64,000 bases of DNA, taken from Rhizobiaceae bacterium (GTDB lineage: Bacteria; Pseudomonadota; Alphaproteobacteria; Rhizobiales; Rhizobiaceae). The stretch is taken from NCBI GenBank assembly GCA_019635715.1, contig JAHBYY010000006.1, positions 1-64,000 of the forward strand. Direction: 5' to 3'. The notes below the pieces were generated by a model. The model made no database searches. It saw nothing but the letters and a program-made list of their open reading frames with translations, and was not told where the DNA came from. Position numbers and translations under genes: made by a program. Below, one piece after another: positions 45,583 through 52,958 of the stretch (position 1 is the first letter of the stretch; every line of letters starts with the position of its first letter).

Positions 45583-45607
45583 GGAACCATCCCGTCTCTG
45601 ATGCGTT
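45583..45607 (+). promoter_or_regulatory. EcfG promoter of the lipid kinase gene
   Basis: GGAAC-N16-CGTT, an exact consensus match about 60 bases upstream of ATG 45669. It is divergent from the promoter at 45493-45517, so one short region serves two stress genes. Confidence 0.85.
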
Positions 45608-45668
45608 AGCGCGCGGATCCGACGCGTTGCGTCTATCAGGCGCCCGCCACGGGCGGCCGGAGGGGTGG

Positions 45669-46589
45669 ATGAAGTTTGCCGCGGTGTTGAACGAAGATGG
45701 TGGAACCTTGCGGACCACCGACCTGCCAGCGTTCCGGAAGACGCTGACCGAGGTACTGGAAGAGGGCGGCCACTCGGTCGATGTCGAGACCGTCCCCGGC
45801 AAGGACATCGAGAGCGCCCTGAAGAAGGCGGCGGCGCGGCGCGGCGTCGACGTGGTCATCGCGGGCGGCGGCGATGGCACGATCTCGACGGCGGCCGGCG
45901 TGCTGATGGACAGCAAGAAGGCGCTCGCCGTGCTGCCTGCCGGAACGATGAACCTGTTTGCGCGCAGTCTCGGCGTACCGCTCGAGCTGGAGGAGGCCGT
46001 CAGGGCATTCGCCGGCGGCAAGGTCCGGCAGGTCGACATGGCGACCGCCGACGACCGGCCCTTCGTCCACCAGTTCTCCATCGGCCTCCACGCCAAGATG
46101 GTCGATCTGCGCGACAGGATGGAGTTCGGCTCGAAGATCGGAAAGATCGGTGCTTCCGCCAGGGCCGTCTACACCACGGTGATGAACCCGCCGTCCATGA
46201 AGGTGCAACTGAACCTCGGAGGAACCGAGCTGCTGGCGCGCACCTCCGGGATCGGCGTCACCAACAACATGTTCGGCGAAGGCCACCTGCCCTACGCCGA
46301 CGACCCGGACGGCGGCGTGCTCGGCGTCTATGTGACGATGGCGCGCCGGCGCATGGACATCATCCGCTTCGGACTGAACATGGCGCGCGGAAAGTGGAAG
46401 GACAACGATCAGGTCGAGATCCACGAGACCCGTGATGTCGAGATCAGGCTCCTGTCGTCCGCCCGGAAGTTTCGCTGCGTGATCGACGGCGAGCTCTATC
46501 CCTTGGCCGAGCGGACGCGCATCCGCATCCATCCCGGGGCGCTCGGCGTGCTGGTGCCGTCGCAGGAGGCTGCGGCGGAGGCTGCGTGA
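45669..46589 (+). CDS. Diacylglycerol kinase family lipid kinase (YegS-like)
   Basis: Lipid kinase of 306 residues. The nucleotide motif GGGDGTISTAAGVL lies near 66-79 and LPAGTMNLFARSLG near 92-105 is the second family block. FSIGLHAKMVDLR near 137 and the C-terminal DGELYPL complete the DAGK/YegS/LCB5 pattern. It probably phosphorylates diacylglycerol or a related lipid at the membrane. ATG 45669 is preceded by GGGG; the frame is open upstream but crosses the promoter. Control by EcfG is predicted, so it would act in membrane remodelling under stress. Confidence 0.9.
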   Translation: MKFAAVLNEDGGTLRTTDLPAFRKTLTEVLEEGGHSVDVETVPGKDIESALKKAAARRGVDVVIAGGGDGTISTAAGVLMDSKKALAVLPAGTMNLFARSLGVPLELEEAVRAFAGGKVRQVDMATADDRPFVHQFSIGLHAKMVDLRDRMEFGSKIGKIGASARAVYTTVMNPPSMKVQLNLGGTELLARTSGIGVTNNMFGEGHLPYADDPDGGVLGVYVTMARRRMDIIRFGLNMARGKWKDNDQVEIHETRDVEIRLLSSARKFRCVIDGELYPLAERTRIRIHPGALGVLVPSQEAAAEAA

Positions 46590-46624
46590 TCTGTATGGCT
46601 TGCATGAGTGTAACGACGGATTTT

Positions 46625-46792
46625 TCACCCGCCTTGTTGGCTCGTGGGCTCGGACGGAGGGTCGTTCGCCTCAGCCCAGATCTCCACGCCGGCCCACACG
46701 ACCAGCGCCAACGCCACGCTGACGATCAGCACGAGCAGCACCGGCCTTCCCAGCCTGCCTTGCCGCGCTCGCTCCGGCTCCACTCTCGGCAT
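46625..46792 (-). CDS. Small single-pass membrane protein (55 residues)
   Basis: Not described among the longer frames. The protein begins MPRVEPERARQGRLGRP, has one clear membrane helix (residues 17-37, VLLVLIVSVALALVVWAGVEI) and ends with an acidic tail EANDPPSEPTSQQGG. AAGGAG lies seven bases before ATG 46792. The basic N-terminus and acidic C-terminus predict an N-in orientation. A GGAAC-N16-CATT element lies about 40 bases upstream. The gene is convergent with the lipid kinase and divergent from the histidine kinase. Small membrane proteins of this kind are often stress regulated. Confidence 0.7.
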   Translation of the reverse strand: MPRVEPERARQGRLGRPVLLVLIVSVALALVVWAGVEIWAEANDPPSEPTSQQGG

Positions 46793-46832
46793 CGGTCGGC
46801 TCCTTCAAACCTTGCGCATCAGCAGGCGGAGG

Positions 46833-46857
46833 AATGTCCTGAAAGCGGCATGGTTCC
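46833..46857 (-). promoter_or_regulatory. EcfG-like promoter (CATT variant) of the small membrane protein gene
   Basis: Minus strand GGAAC-N16-CATT, one base from consensus in the -10, 41 bases upstream of the 55-codon gene. The same variant occurs before nepR and phyR. Confidence 0.5.
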
Positions 46858-46919
46858 TTCCCGCCGTCGCAACCGACATCTGTCCGGCGGACCACGTCGC
46901 CGCCTGGAGGGTGCCCGTC

Positions 46920-48443
46920 TTGACCTCTGAGGACGTTGCGGCATCGATTCCTGCGCATCGCATGGCTGGAAGGCTGGCCGACCCGGCGCGCAATGCGGTG
47001 GTCGAATCCCTGCTCGCCGTCGGCCTGCAGCGCGACAACGACTTCGACCGCATCGCCGGGATGGCTGCGACCACGCTGGCCGCGCCGGTCGCCTTGGTCA
47101 GCCTGGTCGGGCGCGATCGCCAGTGGTTCAAGTCGGGTCTGGGGCTGGACCTCGCCGAGACCCCGATCGAGCAGTCCTTCTGCGCCCACGCGCTCGAATC
47201 CGCGGACGACATGCTTGTCGTTCCCGATGCCACCGCCGATGCGCGCTTCGCGACCAACCTGCTCGTCACCGGGCGGCACAACGTCCGCTTCTATGTCGGA
47301 GTGCCCCTGACCGTGAACGATCAGCGGGTCGGCTCGCTCTGCGTGATCGACCGCGTCGCGCGCGAACCGCCGACGGCCGCCCAGGTCGCGACGCTGCGGG
47401 CCCTGGCGGCCATCGTCGCCAGCCTTTTCGCGCTCAAGGAGGGAGCCCATCGCGGTGCCATCGCCAGTGCCGCGCTGGTCCACGAGGAGAAGCGGCGAGC
47501 CATCGCCCTGGAGGCCGCCTCCCTGTCCAGTTGGATCTGGGATGTCGAGACGGGCCAGGTCGAGTGCGACGAAAGCCTGACCGTGCTGTTCGGCCTGCCG
47601 CCGCGGCGGTCCATGGCGGGTGCGGCCTTCTTCCGCGCCATCGACCGGCGGGACGCACGCCGGACCAACGACGCGTTTCGCAGGGCGATCGCCGACGGAG
47701 ACGACTATTTCGGCGAGTACCGTGTGCGCGGCGCCACGCCCAGTCGATGGCTGGCGGCGCGTGGCAGGGTCGTGGAACGGGCACCCGACGGGCGCCCGCT
47801 GCTGGTGTTCGGGGTCAACTACGACATCACCAGACGCAAGGACGACGAGGAGCGGCAGACGCTGCTGCTGCGCGAGCTCAATCATCGCGTCAAGAACACG
47901 CTCGCCACGGTTCAGGCGCTGGCCACGCAGACGGTGCGGCACGCCAGAGATCCGCGCGAATTCCTTGGCGCGTTCAGCGCGCGGCTTCAGGCGCTGGGCG
48001 CGGCGCACGGCCTGCTATCCGACCACGAATGGCGCAACATCTCGCTGCGCGAACTGGCCAGGACGGAAGTGCAGCCTTTCGACGACCCGCGCCGGACCCG
48101 GATCGCCATCTCGGGCCCGGATGTCACGCTGACTCCCGATCAGGCCCTCGGCCTCGGCATCGTGCTGCACGAGCTTGCGAGCAATGCGCTGAAATACGGC
48201 GCGCTGTCGGTTCCCGACGGGTCGGTTGCGCTTGGCTGGCAACGCGCCGGCCGAGGCGCCGAACGAAGGCTCGTGATGCGCTGGAGCGAGCATGGAGGGC
48301 CGCCCGTCGAACCGCCCTCACGCACCGGCTTCGGAAACATCCTGATCCAGCGCAGCCTGGCAAAGGTGCTGGACAGCGAAATCCGGCACGAGTTCAGAGG
48401 CTCCGGCGTCGTGGCGGACATCTCGTTCCCAATGACGGAATAG
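46920..48443 (+). CDS. HWE-family histidine kinase with GAF and PAS domains
   Basis: Sensor kinase of 507 residues. A GAF domain (about 25-170, VSLVGRDRQWFKSGLGLDLAETP) is followed by a PAS fold (about 190-315, LSSWIWDVETGQVECDESLTVLFGL) and an HWE kinase core with phosphoacceptor His in RELNHRVKNTLATVQALATQT, N-box HELASNALKYGAL and the W-x-E motif MRWSEHGGP. HWE/HisKA2 kinases feed PhyR in the general stress response. There is no membrane segment, so it is a cytoplasmic sensor. The TTG at 46920 is chosen for the GGAGGG seven bases upstream; the open frame further up looks non-coding. Confidence 0.87.
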   Translation: MTSEDVAASIPAHRMAGRLADPARNAVVESLLAVGLQRDNDFDRIAGMAATTLAAPVALVSLVGRDRQWFKSGLGLDLAETPIEQSFCAHALESADDMLVVPDATADARFATNLLVTGRHNVRFYVGVPLTVNDQRVGSLCVIDRVAREPPTAAQVATLRALAAIVASLFALKEGAHRGAIASAALVHEEKRRAIALEAASLSSWIWDVETGQVECDESLTVLFGLPPRRSMAGAAFFRAIDRRDARRTNDAFRRAIADGDDYFGEYRVRGATPSRWLAARGRVVERAPDGRPLLVFGVNYDITRRKDDEERQTLLLRELNHRVKNTLATVQALATQTVRHARDPREFLGAFSARLQALGAAHGLLSDHEWRNISLRELARTEVQPFDDPRRTRIAISGPDVTLTPDQALGLGIVLHELASNALKYGALSVPDGSVALGWQRAGRGAERRLVMRWSEHGGPPVEPPSRTGFGNILIQRSLAKVLDSEIRHEFRGSGVVADISFPMTE

Positions 48444-48458
48444 AGCAATTCCGCGCAA

Positions 48459-48911
48459 TCACTGCCCGTCGTCGGCAGGGCCATCCGGACCGTCCGAATT
48501 CTCCCTGTAGATCGCGTAGACCACCGCCGCGATCGCCGGCGCGGCCAGTGCGAAGATGCCGGCCCGGCTGCGCAGCAAGGCCGGCGCCAGCGCGACGCCG
48601 GCAGCCACCGCCACCTTGGTGAAGTCGCGGCTGCGTTGCCGTCGCGCCACCCGCCGGCGGGTGGCCGAGGCAATCCTGTGTCCGACGATCACTCCGACGC
48701 CGAGCAGGACGAAACCGCCGCCGAACCACAGGGCTGCCCCGATGGGGCCGAGTTCGCGGGCGGCATAGATGAAGGCCGCCAGCAGCAGGAACCCGCCTCC
48801 CAGCAGCAGGAGCACGGCGGCCAGCAGATAGGCGATGGCGGCGCTGCGCGTGCGCCGCAGGGCGGCCATCGTTTCACCGGTGGCCAGGCCGGCAATCAGC
48901 GAGGCGAGCAT
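48459..48911 (-). CDS. Phage holin superfamily III / DUF1469-type membrane protein
   Basis: Small inner-membrane protein of 150 residues with two strong helices (AAIAYLLAAVLLLLGGGFLLLAAF near 25 and GAALWFGGGFVLLGVGVIVG near 58) and a weaker third near 115. The pattern is that of the Phage_holin_3_6 (YqjE-like) family, which in E. coli and rhizobia is encoded beside a YqjD/ElaB-like DUF883 protein, as here. It starts 19 bases after the DUF883 gene and is probably part of its EcfG-controlled operon. Not a phage remnant. Confidence 0.82.
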   Translation of the reverse strand: MLASLIAGLATGETMAALRRTRSAAIAYLLAAVLLLLGGGFLLLAAFIYAARELGPIGAALWFGGGFVLLGVGVIVGHRIASATRRRVARRQRSRDFTKVAVAAGVALAPALLRSRAGIFALAAPAIAAVVYAIYRENSDGPDGPADDGQ

Positions 48912-48930
48912 GATGTGCGGGCGACCCCGA

Positions 48931-49257
48931 TCAACGCCTTGAAATCAATGCAAAGAAGTAGCCGATGCCGGCTGCGATGGCCAGCGACGTGATCGGCTTT
49001 TCCCGCACCTTCAGGGCGATCTGGTCCTCGATATCGCGGGCATTGCCCTTCAGGCCTTCGACCGCCGCCTCGCCCTGTGCGCGGAGCTGGTCCAGCCCCT
49101 CGCTCGCCGCGCGCCGCGCCGCGCCGTATCCGTGCTGGCCGGTGCGCGCCAACTGTTCGGTCAGCTTCGCCACGTCCTCGCGCAACTGCCTCAGCTCGGC
49201 TTCGAGATCCGATACCGTGCGTTCCGTTTCGATCTTGTCGACCTTGCCTGCAGCCAT
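48931..49257 (-). CDS. DUF883 (ElaB/YqjD-like) membrane-anchored protein
   Basis: Protein of 108 residues with a long helical N-terminal part (TERTVSDLEAELRQLREDVAKLTEQL, a coiled coil) and a C-terminal membrane helix (ITSLAIAAGIGYFFALISRR). E. coli ElaB/YqjD are inner-membrane tail-anchored proteins that bind stationary-phase ribosomes and depend on RpoS; the alphaproteobacterial homologue would depend on EcfG. ATG 49257 follows GAGGAG. A consensus EcfG promoter lies about 30 bases upstream. Confidence 0.87.
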   Translation of the reverse strand: MAAGKVDKIETERTVSDLEAELRQLREDVAKLTEQLARTGQHGYGAARRAASEGLDQLRAQGEAAVEGLKGNARDIEDQIALKVREKPITSLAIAAGIGYFFALISRR

Positions 49258-49283
49258 GGAAAACTCCTCTTGAGATGATCCTG

Positions 49284-49308
49284 AACGCACGTTGCGCCCA
49301 GCGGTTCC
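49284..49308 (-). promoter_or_regulatory. EcfG promoter of the DUF883/holin-like operon
   Basis: Minus strand GGAAC-N16-CGTT, an exact consensus match 27 bases upstream of the start codon. Confidence 0.85.
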
Positions 49309-49347
49309 GCCACGATAGGCCTGACGCGGCGAAGCCTCGCCGCGCCG

Positions 49348-50100
49348 TCAGATCAGGGCGCGGCGTGTTTCCGCCAAGCCTGCCCAGCGCGCCGTCGCGA
49401 GCAGACCCTCGGCATCCTTGATCTCGCAGCCGCCCTCGCGCCAGCTCAGCAGGCCGCGCTGCGCCAGTTTGCGCAAGGTCTTGTTGGTGTGGACGAGCGA
49501 AAGACCGAGCGTGTCGGCGACATGCTGCTGGGTGATCGGCAGAACCCGGAAGGCTCCGAAGGCCGCCTTGGTGCGCTGCAGCCGGGCGTAGAGGAACGAC
49601 AGCAGATAGGCGGCCCGCTCGACGGCGGAACGGCGCCCGACGCTCAGCAGATTCTCGTCGAGCATCTGCTCTTCGCGCGCCGCGATCCAGGTGATGTCGT
49701 AGGAGAGGCCCGGATGGTTCTTGAACAGATCGAAGACGCGCTCCCGCTCGAACACGCAGAGCAGAAGCGGCGACAATGCCTCGACGGAATGCTGCATCTC
49801 GCCCAACAGGCCGGCCTGCAGGCCCAGAAGGTCTCCCGGCATGGCATAGTTGAGGATCTGACGGCGACCGTCATGCAGCAGCTTGTAGCGGAATGCCAGA
49901 CCCGACAGGAGCGTGTAGAGATGGGCGCTGTGATTGCCCTCGACCAGCACCGTCGCGCCGCGCTCGACGGCCAGTTCGCCACGCTTGAACTTGCTGATAA
50001 ACTGCAGTTCGCCATCGTCGAGGTCGCGAAACACCGACAGCGCCCGCAAAGGGCATTTCGAGCACGGGTACCGCAGTTCATGCACCTTGATGTCTCCCAT
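49348..50100 (-). CDS. Crp/Fnr-family transcriptional regulator
   Basis: Regulator of 250 residues with an N-terminal cyclic-nucleotide-binding-type barrel (about 25-145) and a C-terminal winged helix with recognition helix TQQHVADTLGLSLVHTNKTLRKL near 190. An N-terminal Cys pair (YPCSKCPLRAL, residues 11-21) recalls Fnr-like CxxC motifs, but the fourth Fnr cysteine is not evident, so an oxygen-sensing cluster is unlikely to be classical. Rhizobial members of this branch answer to stress or nucleotides. It is monocistronic and divergent from the small response regulator. No Fnr/FixK box was seen. Confidence 0.87.
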   Translation of the reverse strand: MGDIKVHELRYPCSKCPLRALSVFRDLDDGELQFISKFKRGELAVERGATVLVEGNHSAHLYTLLSGLAFRYKLLHDGRRQILNYAMPGDLLGLQAGLLGEMQHSVEALSPLLLCVFERERVFDLFKNHPGLSYDITWIAAREEQMLDENLLSVGRRSAVERAAYLLSFLYARLQRTKAAFGAFRVLPITQQHVADTLGLSLVHTNKTLRKLAQRGLLSWREGGCEIKDAEGLLATARWAGLAETRRALI

Positions 50101-50229
50101 GCTCGCGCCGCCCCCTGCGGTCCATCGGCCCGTCGCACGGGGCCGCCACCGTCAGCGGTTGCCCCGTACATGTCTTTTTTAAATGACAGAATTCCGTATA
50201 GGCGACATTGAGACCACCTGTTTCATCGA

Positions 50230-50607
50230 ATGTGCAAGGGTGCGGGATTGCTTGACGGATTGCTGGTGCTGATTCTTGAGGATGAGTTCCTGATCGCCTT
50301 CGATGTCGAGCAGGTCTGCCGCGACCATGGCGCCCGCGACGTGTTGATCGCTCCGACCCTCGAAGAAGCGCATGCGCTGCTTGAGCGCCACGTCTTCGAT
50401 GCGGCGATCGTCGACCTGATGCTCGACGGCAAACCGACTTTCGACTTTGCCCGCGCTCTGCGACAGGGTGGAATCCCCTTCATCTTCGCGTCTGGCTATT
50501 CCGACACCGGAGAGCTGCACAGCTCCTTCCCCGGCATCGCCATCGTCTCGAAGCCATATGCCGGCGACGACCTGGTCGAAGCGCTGTCGGCGGCGCGCCG
50601 CCGCTGA
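50230..50607 (+). CDS. Single-domain response regulator
   Basis: Receiver-only protein of 125 residues. The acidic pair is in LILEDEFLIA (residues 14-23), the phosphoacceptor is Asp62 in IVDLMLDGK, and SKPYAGDDLV carries the conserved Lys. Similar small receivers accompany HWE kinases in the general stress response and modulate phosphate flow to PhyR (as SdrG does in Sphingomonas). The start is uncertain: ATG 50230 lacks a good ribosome site, and an internal start near 50254 would still leave a full receiver. Partner kinase unknown, with two HWE kinases near. Confidence 0.82.
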   Translation: MCKGAGLLDGLLVLILEDEFLIAFDVEQVCRDHGARDVLIAPTLEEAHALLERHVFDAAIVDLMLDGKPTFDFARALRQGGIPFIFASGYSDTGELHSSFPGIAIVSKPYAGDDLVEALSAARRR

Positions 50608-50644
50608 CCACCGCCAAGGGACTTCTCTGTTTGGAAATGCGTTT

Positions 50645-51193
50645 CTAAGCGGCGTTCGAACCGAGCACCTGCGTCGAGATCGCATCGGGGCCGTAGTCCG
50701 CCTCTCCCGAAACCTGCAATATGTCCTGCAACCGCGCCCTCGCCCGGCTCACGCGGCTCTTGATCGTTCCGACCGCGCATTCGCAGATCGCCGCCGCCTC
50801 CTCGTAGGAGAAGCCGGACGCGCCGATCAGGATGATGGCTTCCCGCTGGTCCTCCGGCAGCATTTCGAGGGCCTCGCGGAAATCGGCGAGATCGAGCTTG
50901 CCGTCCTGGCTCGGATGAACCGCCAGGCGCTCGGTCATGATCCCCTCCGAATCCTGAACCTCGCGGCCGCGCTTGCGCATCTGCGAGTAGAATTCGTTGC
51001 GCAGGATGGTGAACAGCCAGGCCTTCAGATTCGTGCCCATCTGGAAGCTTGCATGCTTGTCCCAGGCCTTGACCAGGGTTTCCTGGACGAGATCGTCCGC
51101 CTTGTCGGCATTTTGCGACAGGGACACGGCGAAGGCCCGCAAGCTGGGGATCGTGGCAAGCAGTTCGGTCTTGAATTCAGCCGAGACAGCCAT
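50645..51193 (-). CDS. ecfG: General stress response ECF sigma factor EcfG
   Basis: ECF15 sigma factor of 182 residues. Region 2 is at about 20-90 (LRAFAVSLSQNADKADDLVQETLVKAW, FTILRNEFYSQMRKRGRE) and region 4 at about 110-165 (LPEDQREAIILIGASGFSYEEAAAICECAVGTIKSRVSRAR). It directs RNA polymerase to GGAAC-N16/17-CGTT promoters and is held off by NepR until PhyR is phosphorylated. It starts five bases after nepR, so the two are one operon transcribed away from phyR, the classical arrangement. Confidence 0.96.
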   Translation of the reverse strand: MAVSAEFKTELLATIPSLRAFAVSLSQNADKADDLVQETLVKAWDKHASFQMGTNLKAWLFTILRNEFYSQMRKRGREVQDSEGIMTERLAVHPSQDGKLDLADFREALEMLPEDQREAIILIGASGFSYEEAAAICECAVGTIKSRVSRARARLQDILQVSGEADYGPDAISTQVLGSNAA

Positions 51194-51198
51194 GGACT

Positions 51199-51387
51199 TC
51201 AGTCCTGCTTGCGCGAGGCCTCTGCGGCCTCCAACTGGGCAAGGAGAACGGCGAACCGGTCCGGAACCTCTTCGGAGACGAGACCGTCATAATATTGCTT
51301 CAATTTGCGACCGATCTCGCCATGAGTTCCCAGCGGCTCGCTTGCCGGCGCGTCCGGCTTGTCGCCGCCGCCCAAACTTTCCTTCAT
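51199..51387 (-). CDS. nepR: Anti-sigma factor NepR
   Basis: Protein of 62 residues with the two-helix NepR signature EIGRKLKQYYDGLVSEEVPDRFAVLLAQLEAAE. NepR binds EcfG in unstressed cells; phosphorylated PhyR mimics sigma and takes it away. The start is ATG 51387; the open frame beyond it covers the promoter region. An EcfG-like element is about 90 bases upstream, compatible with autoregulation of nepR-ecfG. Confidence 0.95.
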   Translation of the reverse strand: MKESLGGGDKPDAPASEPLGTHGEIGRKLKQYYDGLVSEEVPDRFAVLLAQLEAAEASRKQD

Positions 51388-51473
51388 CGATTTCACCTTA
51401 AGCCTCACTGACCCCTTGATCGTCTGCCATGCCAAAACCCCGGAGGCGAGGTGCCGCACCTGCGTTGACCTCA

Positions 51474-51498
51474 AATGCGGCCCCTCCACATTGGTTCC
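51474..51498 (-). promoter_or_regulatory. EcfG-like promoter (CATT variant) of nepR-ecfG
   Basis: Minus strand GGAAC-N16-CATT, 87 bases upstream of nepR. The -35 is perfect; the -10 differs from CGTT by one base. The placement fits the known EcfG autoregulation. Confidence 0.6.
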
Positions 51499-51518
51499 GC
51501 GGCCCTGGCGTTTTTTCG

Positions 51519-51543
51519 GGAACTTTTTCGTGTTCGCGGCATT
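51519..51543 (+). promoter_or_regulatory. EcfG-like promoter (CATT variant) of phyR
   Basis: GGAAC-N16-CATT, 53 bases upstream of the phyR start and divergent from the similar nepR element. It has the same one-base departure in the -10. Confidence 0.6.
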
Positions 51544-51596
51544 TCGCGTTCGGCGTGGCGGCATCCGCAGCCCGTACTTTTTCTTGAGGGAGCCAT

Positions 51597-52391
51597 ATGA
51601 GCTTGTCAGCTAGCATTGCACCGCACCTTCCCTACCTGAGGCGCTTCTCGCGCGCGGTGTCCGGATCTCAGCAGAGTGGCGATGCTCTGGTGGCCGCGAT
51701 GCTGGAGGCCATCGTGGCGGATATCGGCATCTTCCCCGCGGCATCGAGCAATCGCGTCGCGCTCTACAAGATCTTTGCCAGGCTCTTCACCTCGGTGGCG
51801 ATCCGGGTGCCGGCCGACCATGCGCAGACGGCGTGGGAACGCAGCGCCTCGGCGAACCTTTCGGCGCTTTCGCCCCGGCCGCGCCAGGCCTTCCTTCTGG
51901 TCGCCGTGGAAGGCTTCACGGATGACGAGGCGGCAGAGATTCTCGACATCGATGTCGATGACTTCGCGGCCCTTCTCGCCCAGGCGAGCACCGAGATCTC
52001 CCGCCAGGTCGCGACCGACGTCCTGATCATCGAGGACGAACCGCTGATCGCGATGGACATCGAGGAAATGGTCGAGAGCCTCGGCCACCGGGTCGTCGGC
52101 ACCGCCCGCACGCATGCCGAGGCGACCGCGATCTTCAGGTCGACGCGTCCGAAGATGATCCTCGCCGACATCCAGCTCGCGGACGGAACGTCCGGCATCG
52201 ATGCCGTGAACGAGATCCTCACCTTCGATTCGGTGCCGGTGATCTTCATCACCGCCTTCCCCGAGAGGCTGCTCACGGGCGAACGCCCCGAACCGGCCTT
52301 CCTGGTCACCAAGCCGTTCAACCCGGAAATGGTCAAGGCACTGATCAGCCAGGCGCTGTTCTTCGACCGGCAGGCCAGGGCAGCGGCCTGA
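51597..52391 (+). CDS. phyR: General stress response regulator PhyR
   Basis: Anti-anti-sigma factor of 264 residues. The N-terminal part (1-125) is an EcfG-like sigma domain lacking DNA-binding function (region 4-like LSPRPRQAFLLVAVEGFTDDEAAEILDIDVDDF). The C-terminal receiver (about 140-260) has IIEDEPLIAMDIEEMVE and phosphoacceptor Asp191 in ILADIQLADG. On phosphorylation by HWE kinases the sigma-like domain opens and binds NepR. ATG 51597 overlaps the end of GGGAGCCAT. It is divergent from nepR-ecfG as in most Hyphomicrobiales. Confidence 0.96.
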   Translation: MSLSASIAPHLPYLRRFSRAVSGSQQSGDALVAAMLEAIVADIGIFPAASSNRVALYKIFARLFTSVAIRVPADHAQTAWERSASANLSALSPRPRQAFLLVAVEGFTDDEAAEILDIDVDDFAALLAQASTEISRQVATDVLIIEDEPLIAMDIEEMVESLGHRVVGTARTHAEATAIFRSTRPKMILADIQLADGTSGIDAVNEILTFDSVPVIFITAFPERLLTGERPEPAFLVTKPFNPEMVKALISQALFFDRQARAAA

Positions 52392-52496
52392 CCGGCCCAT
52401 CCGCAATGTTCGGGGTCGCGGCGCGGGCCGCCGGGCCCCCCTGGCGTCGGCACGCGAACGGCCTGCCCTCCCTTTGAAATCTTTGCCTTCCCGTCT

Positions 52497-52521
52497 GGAA
52501 CTCCGGCGGGGGACCGGCGTT
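52497..52521 (+). promoter_or_regulatory. EcfG promoter of the DUF1328 gene
   Basis: GGAAC-N16-CGTT, exact consensus, 40 bases upstream of the DUF1328 start codon. Confidence 0.87.
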
Positions 52522-52560
52522 TCGTGAGCAGAGATATCTTAAAAGGCAACGGAGTGAGTG

Positions 52561-52725
52561 ATGCTATACTGGGCCCTTGTCTTCTTGGTCGTGGCCATCA
52601 TCGCGGGCGCGCTCGGATTTGGCGGCATCGCCGGCACCTCGGCGGGCATCGCGCAGATTCTGTTCTTCATCTTCCTCGCATTCCTCGTGATCTCGCTGGT
52701 TGCCGGAATGATCCGGAGAGCCTGA
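52561..52725 (+). CDS. DUF1328 (YtjA-like) small membrane protein
   Basis: Protein of 54 residues beginning [22 protein letters not shown], with two membrane helices joined by [11 protein letters not shown], the invariant core of DUF1328, and a basic tail IRRA. Function is unknown; the family is widely stress induced and often RpoS or EcfG dependent. GAGTG lies ahead of the ATG and a consensus EcfG promoter is 40 bases upstream. The gene is too short for many gene callers but is fully typical in length and sequence. Confidence 0.93.
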   Translation: MLYWALVFLVVAIIAGALGFGGIAGTSAGIAQILFFIFLAFLVISLVAGMIRRA

Positions 52726-52958
52726 TCGTGCCCGCGGCCGGCGTATCGCGCCGGTCCAACGGTCCGAGAAGCTGGAGACTGTCCCCCTCAAACGGCCTCC
52801 AGCCCCGTCGGATCGCTCTGGCGCAAGCCGGGCGATCCGGCGGACCCGAATTCGAGATCGAGCTCTCCGCATGAGCCTCGCCCGTCGGGAGCATTGAAAT
52901 ACTGACTGCGTTGCGTTCGGCGAAGCATCGTCACGCAGACGCGGGCCGGGGAGCGCAC

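Noticed and set aside
46644..46919. N-terminal extension of the GAF/PAS HWE kinase from the first possible start
   Set aside because: The extension is low-complexity, lacks a ribosome site, and overlaps the opposite-strand 55-codon gene; TTG 46920 has a good ribosome site.
48459..48911. Holin-like gene as a prophage remnant
   Set aside because: The protein belongs to the chromosomal YqjE-like branch and is paired with a DUF883 gene under a stress promoter; no other phage genes are near.
49348..50229. Fnr-type oxygen sensor with a FixK/Fnr box nearby
   Set aside because: Only one CxxC pair is clear in the protein and no TTGAT-N4-ATCAA box was found, so oxygen sensing is not claimed.
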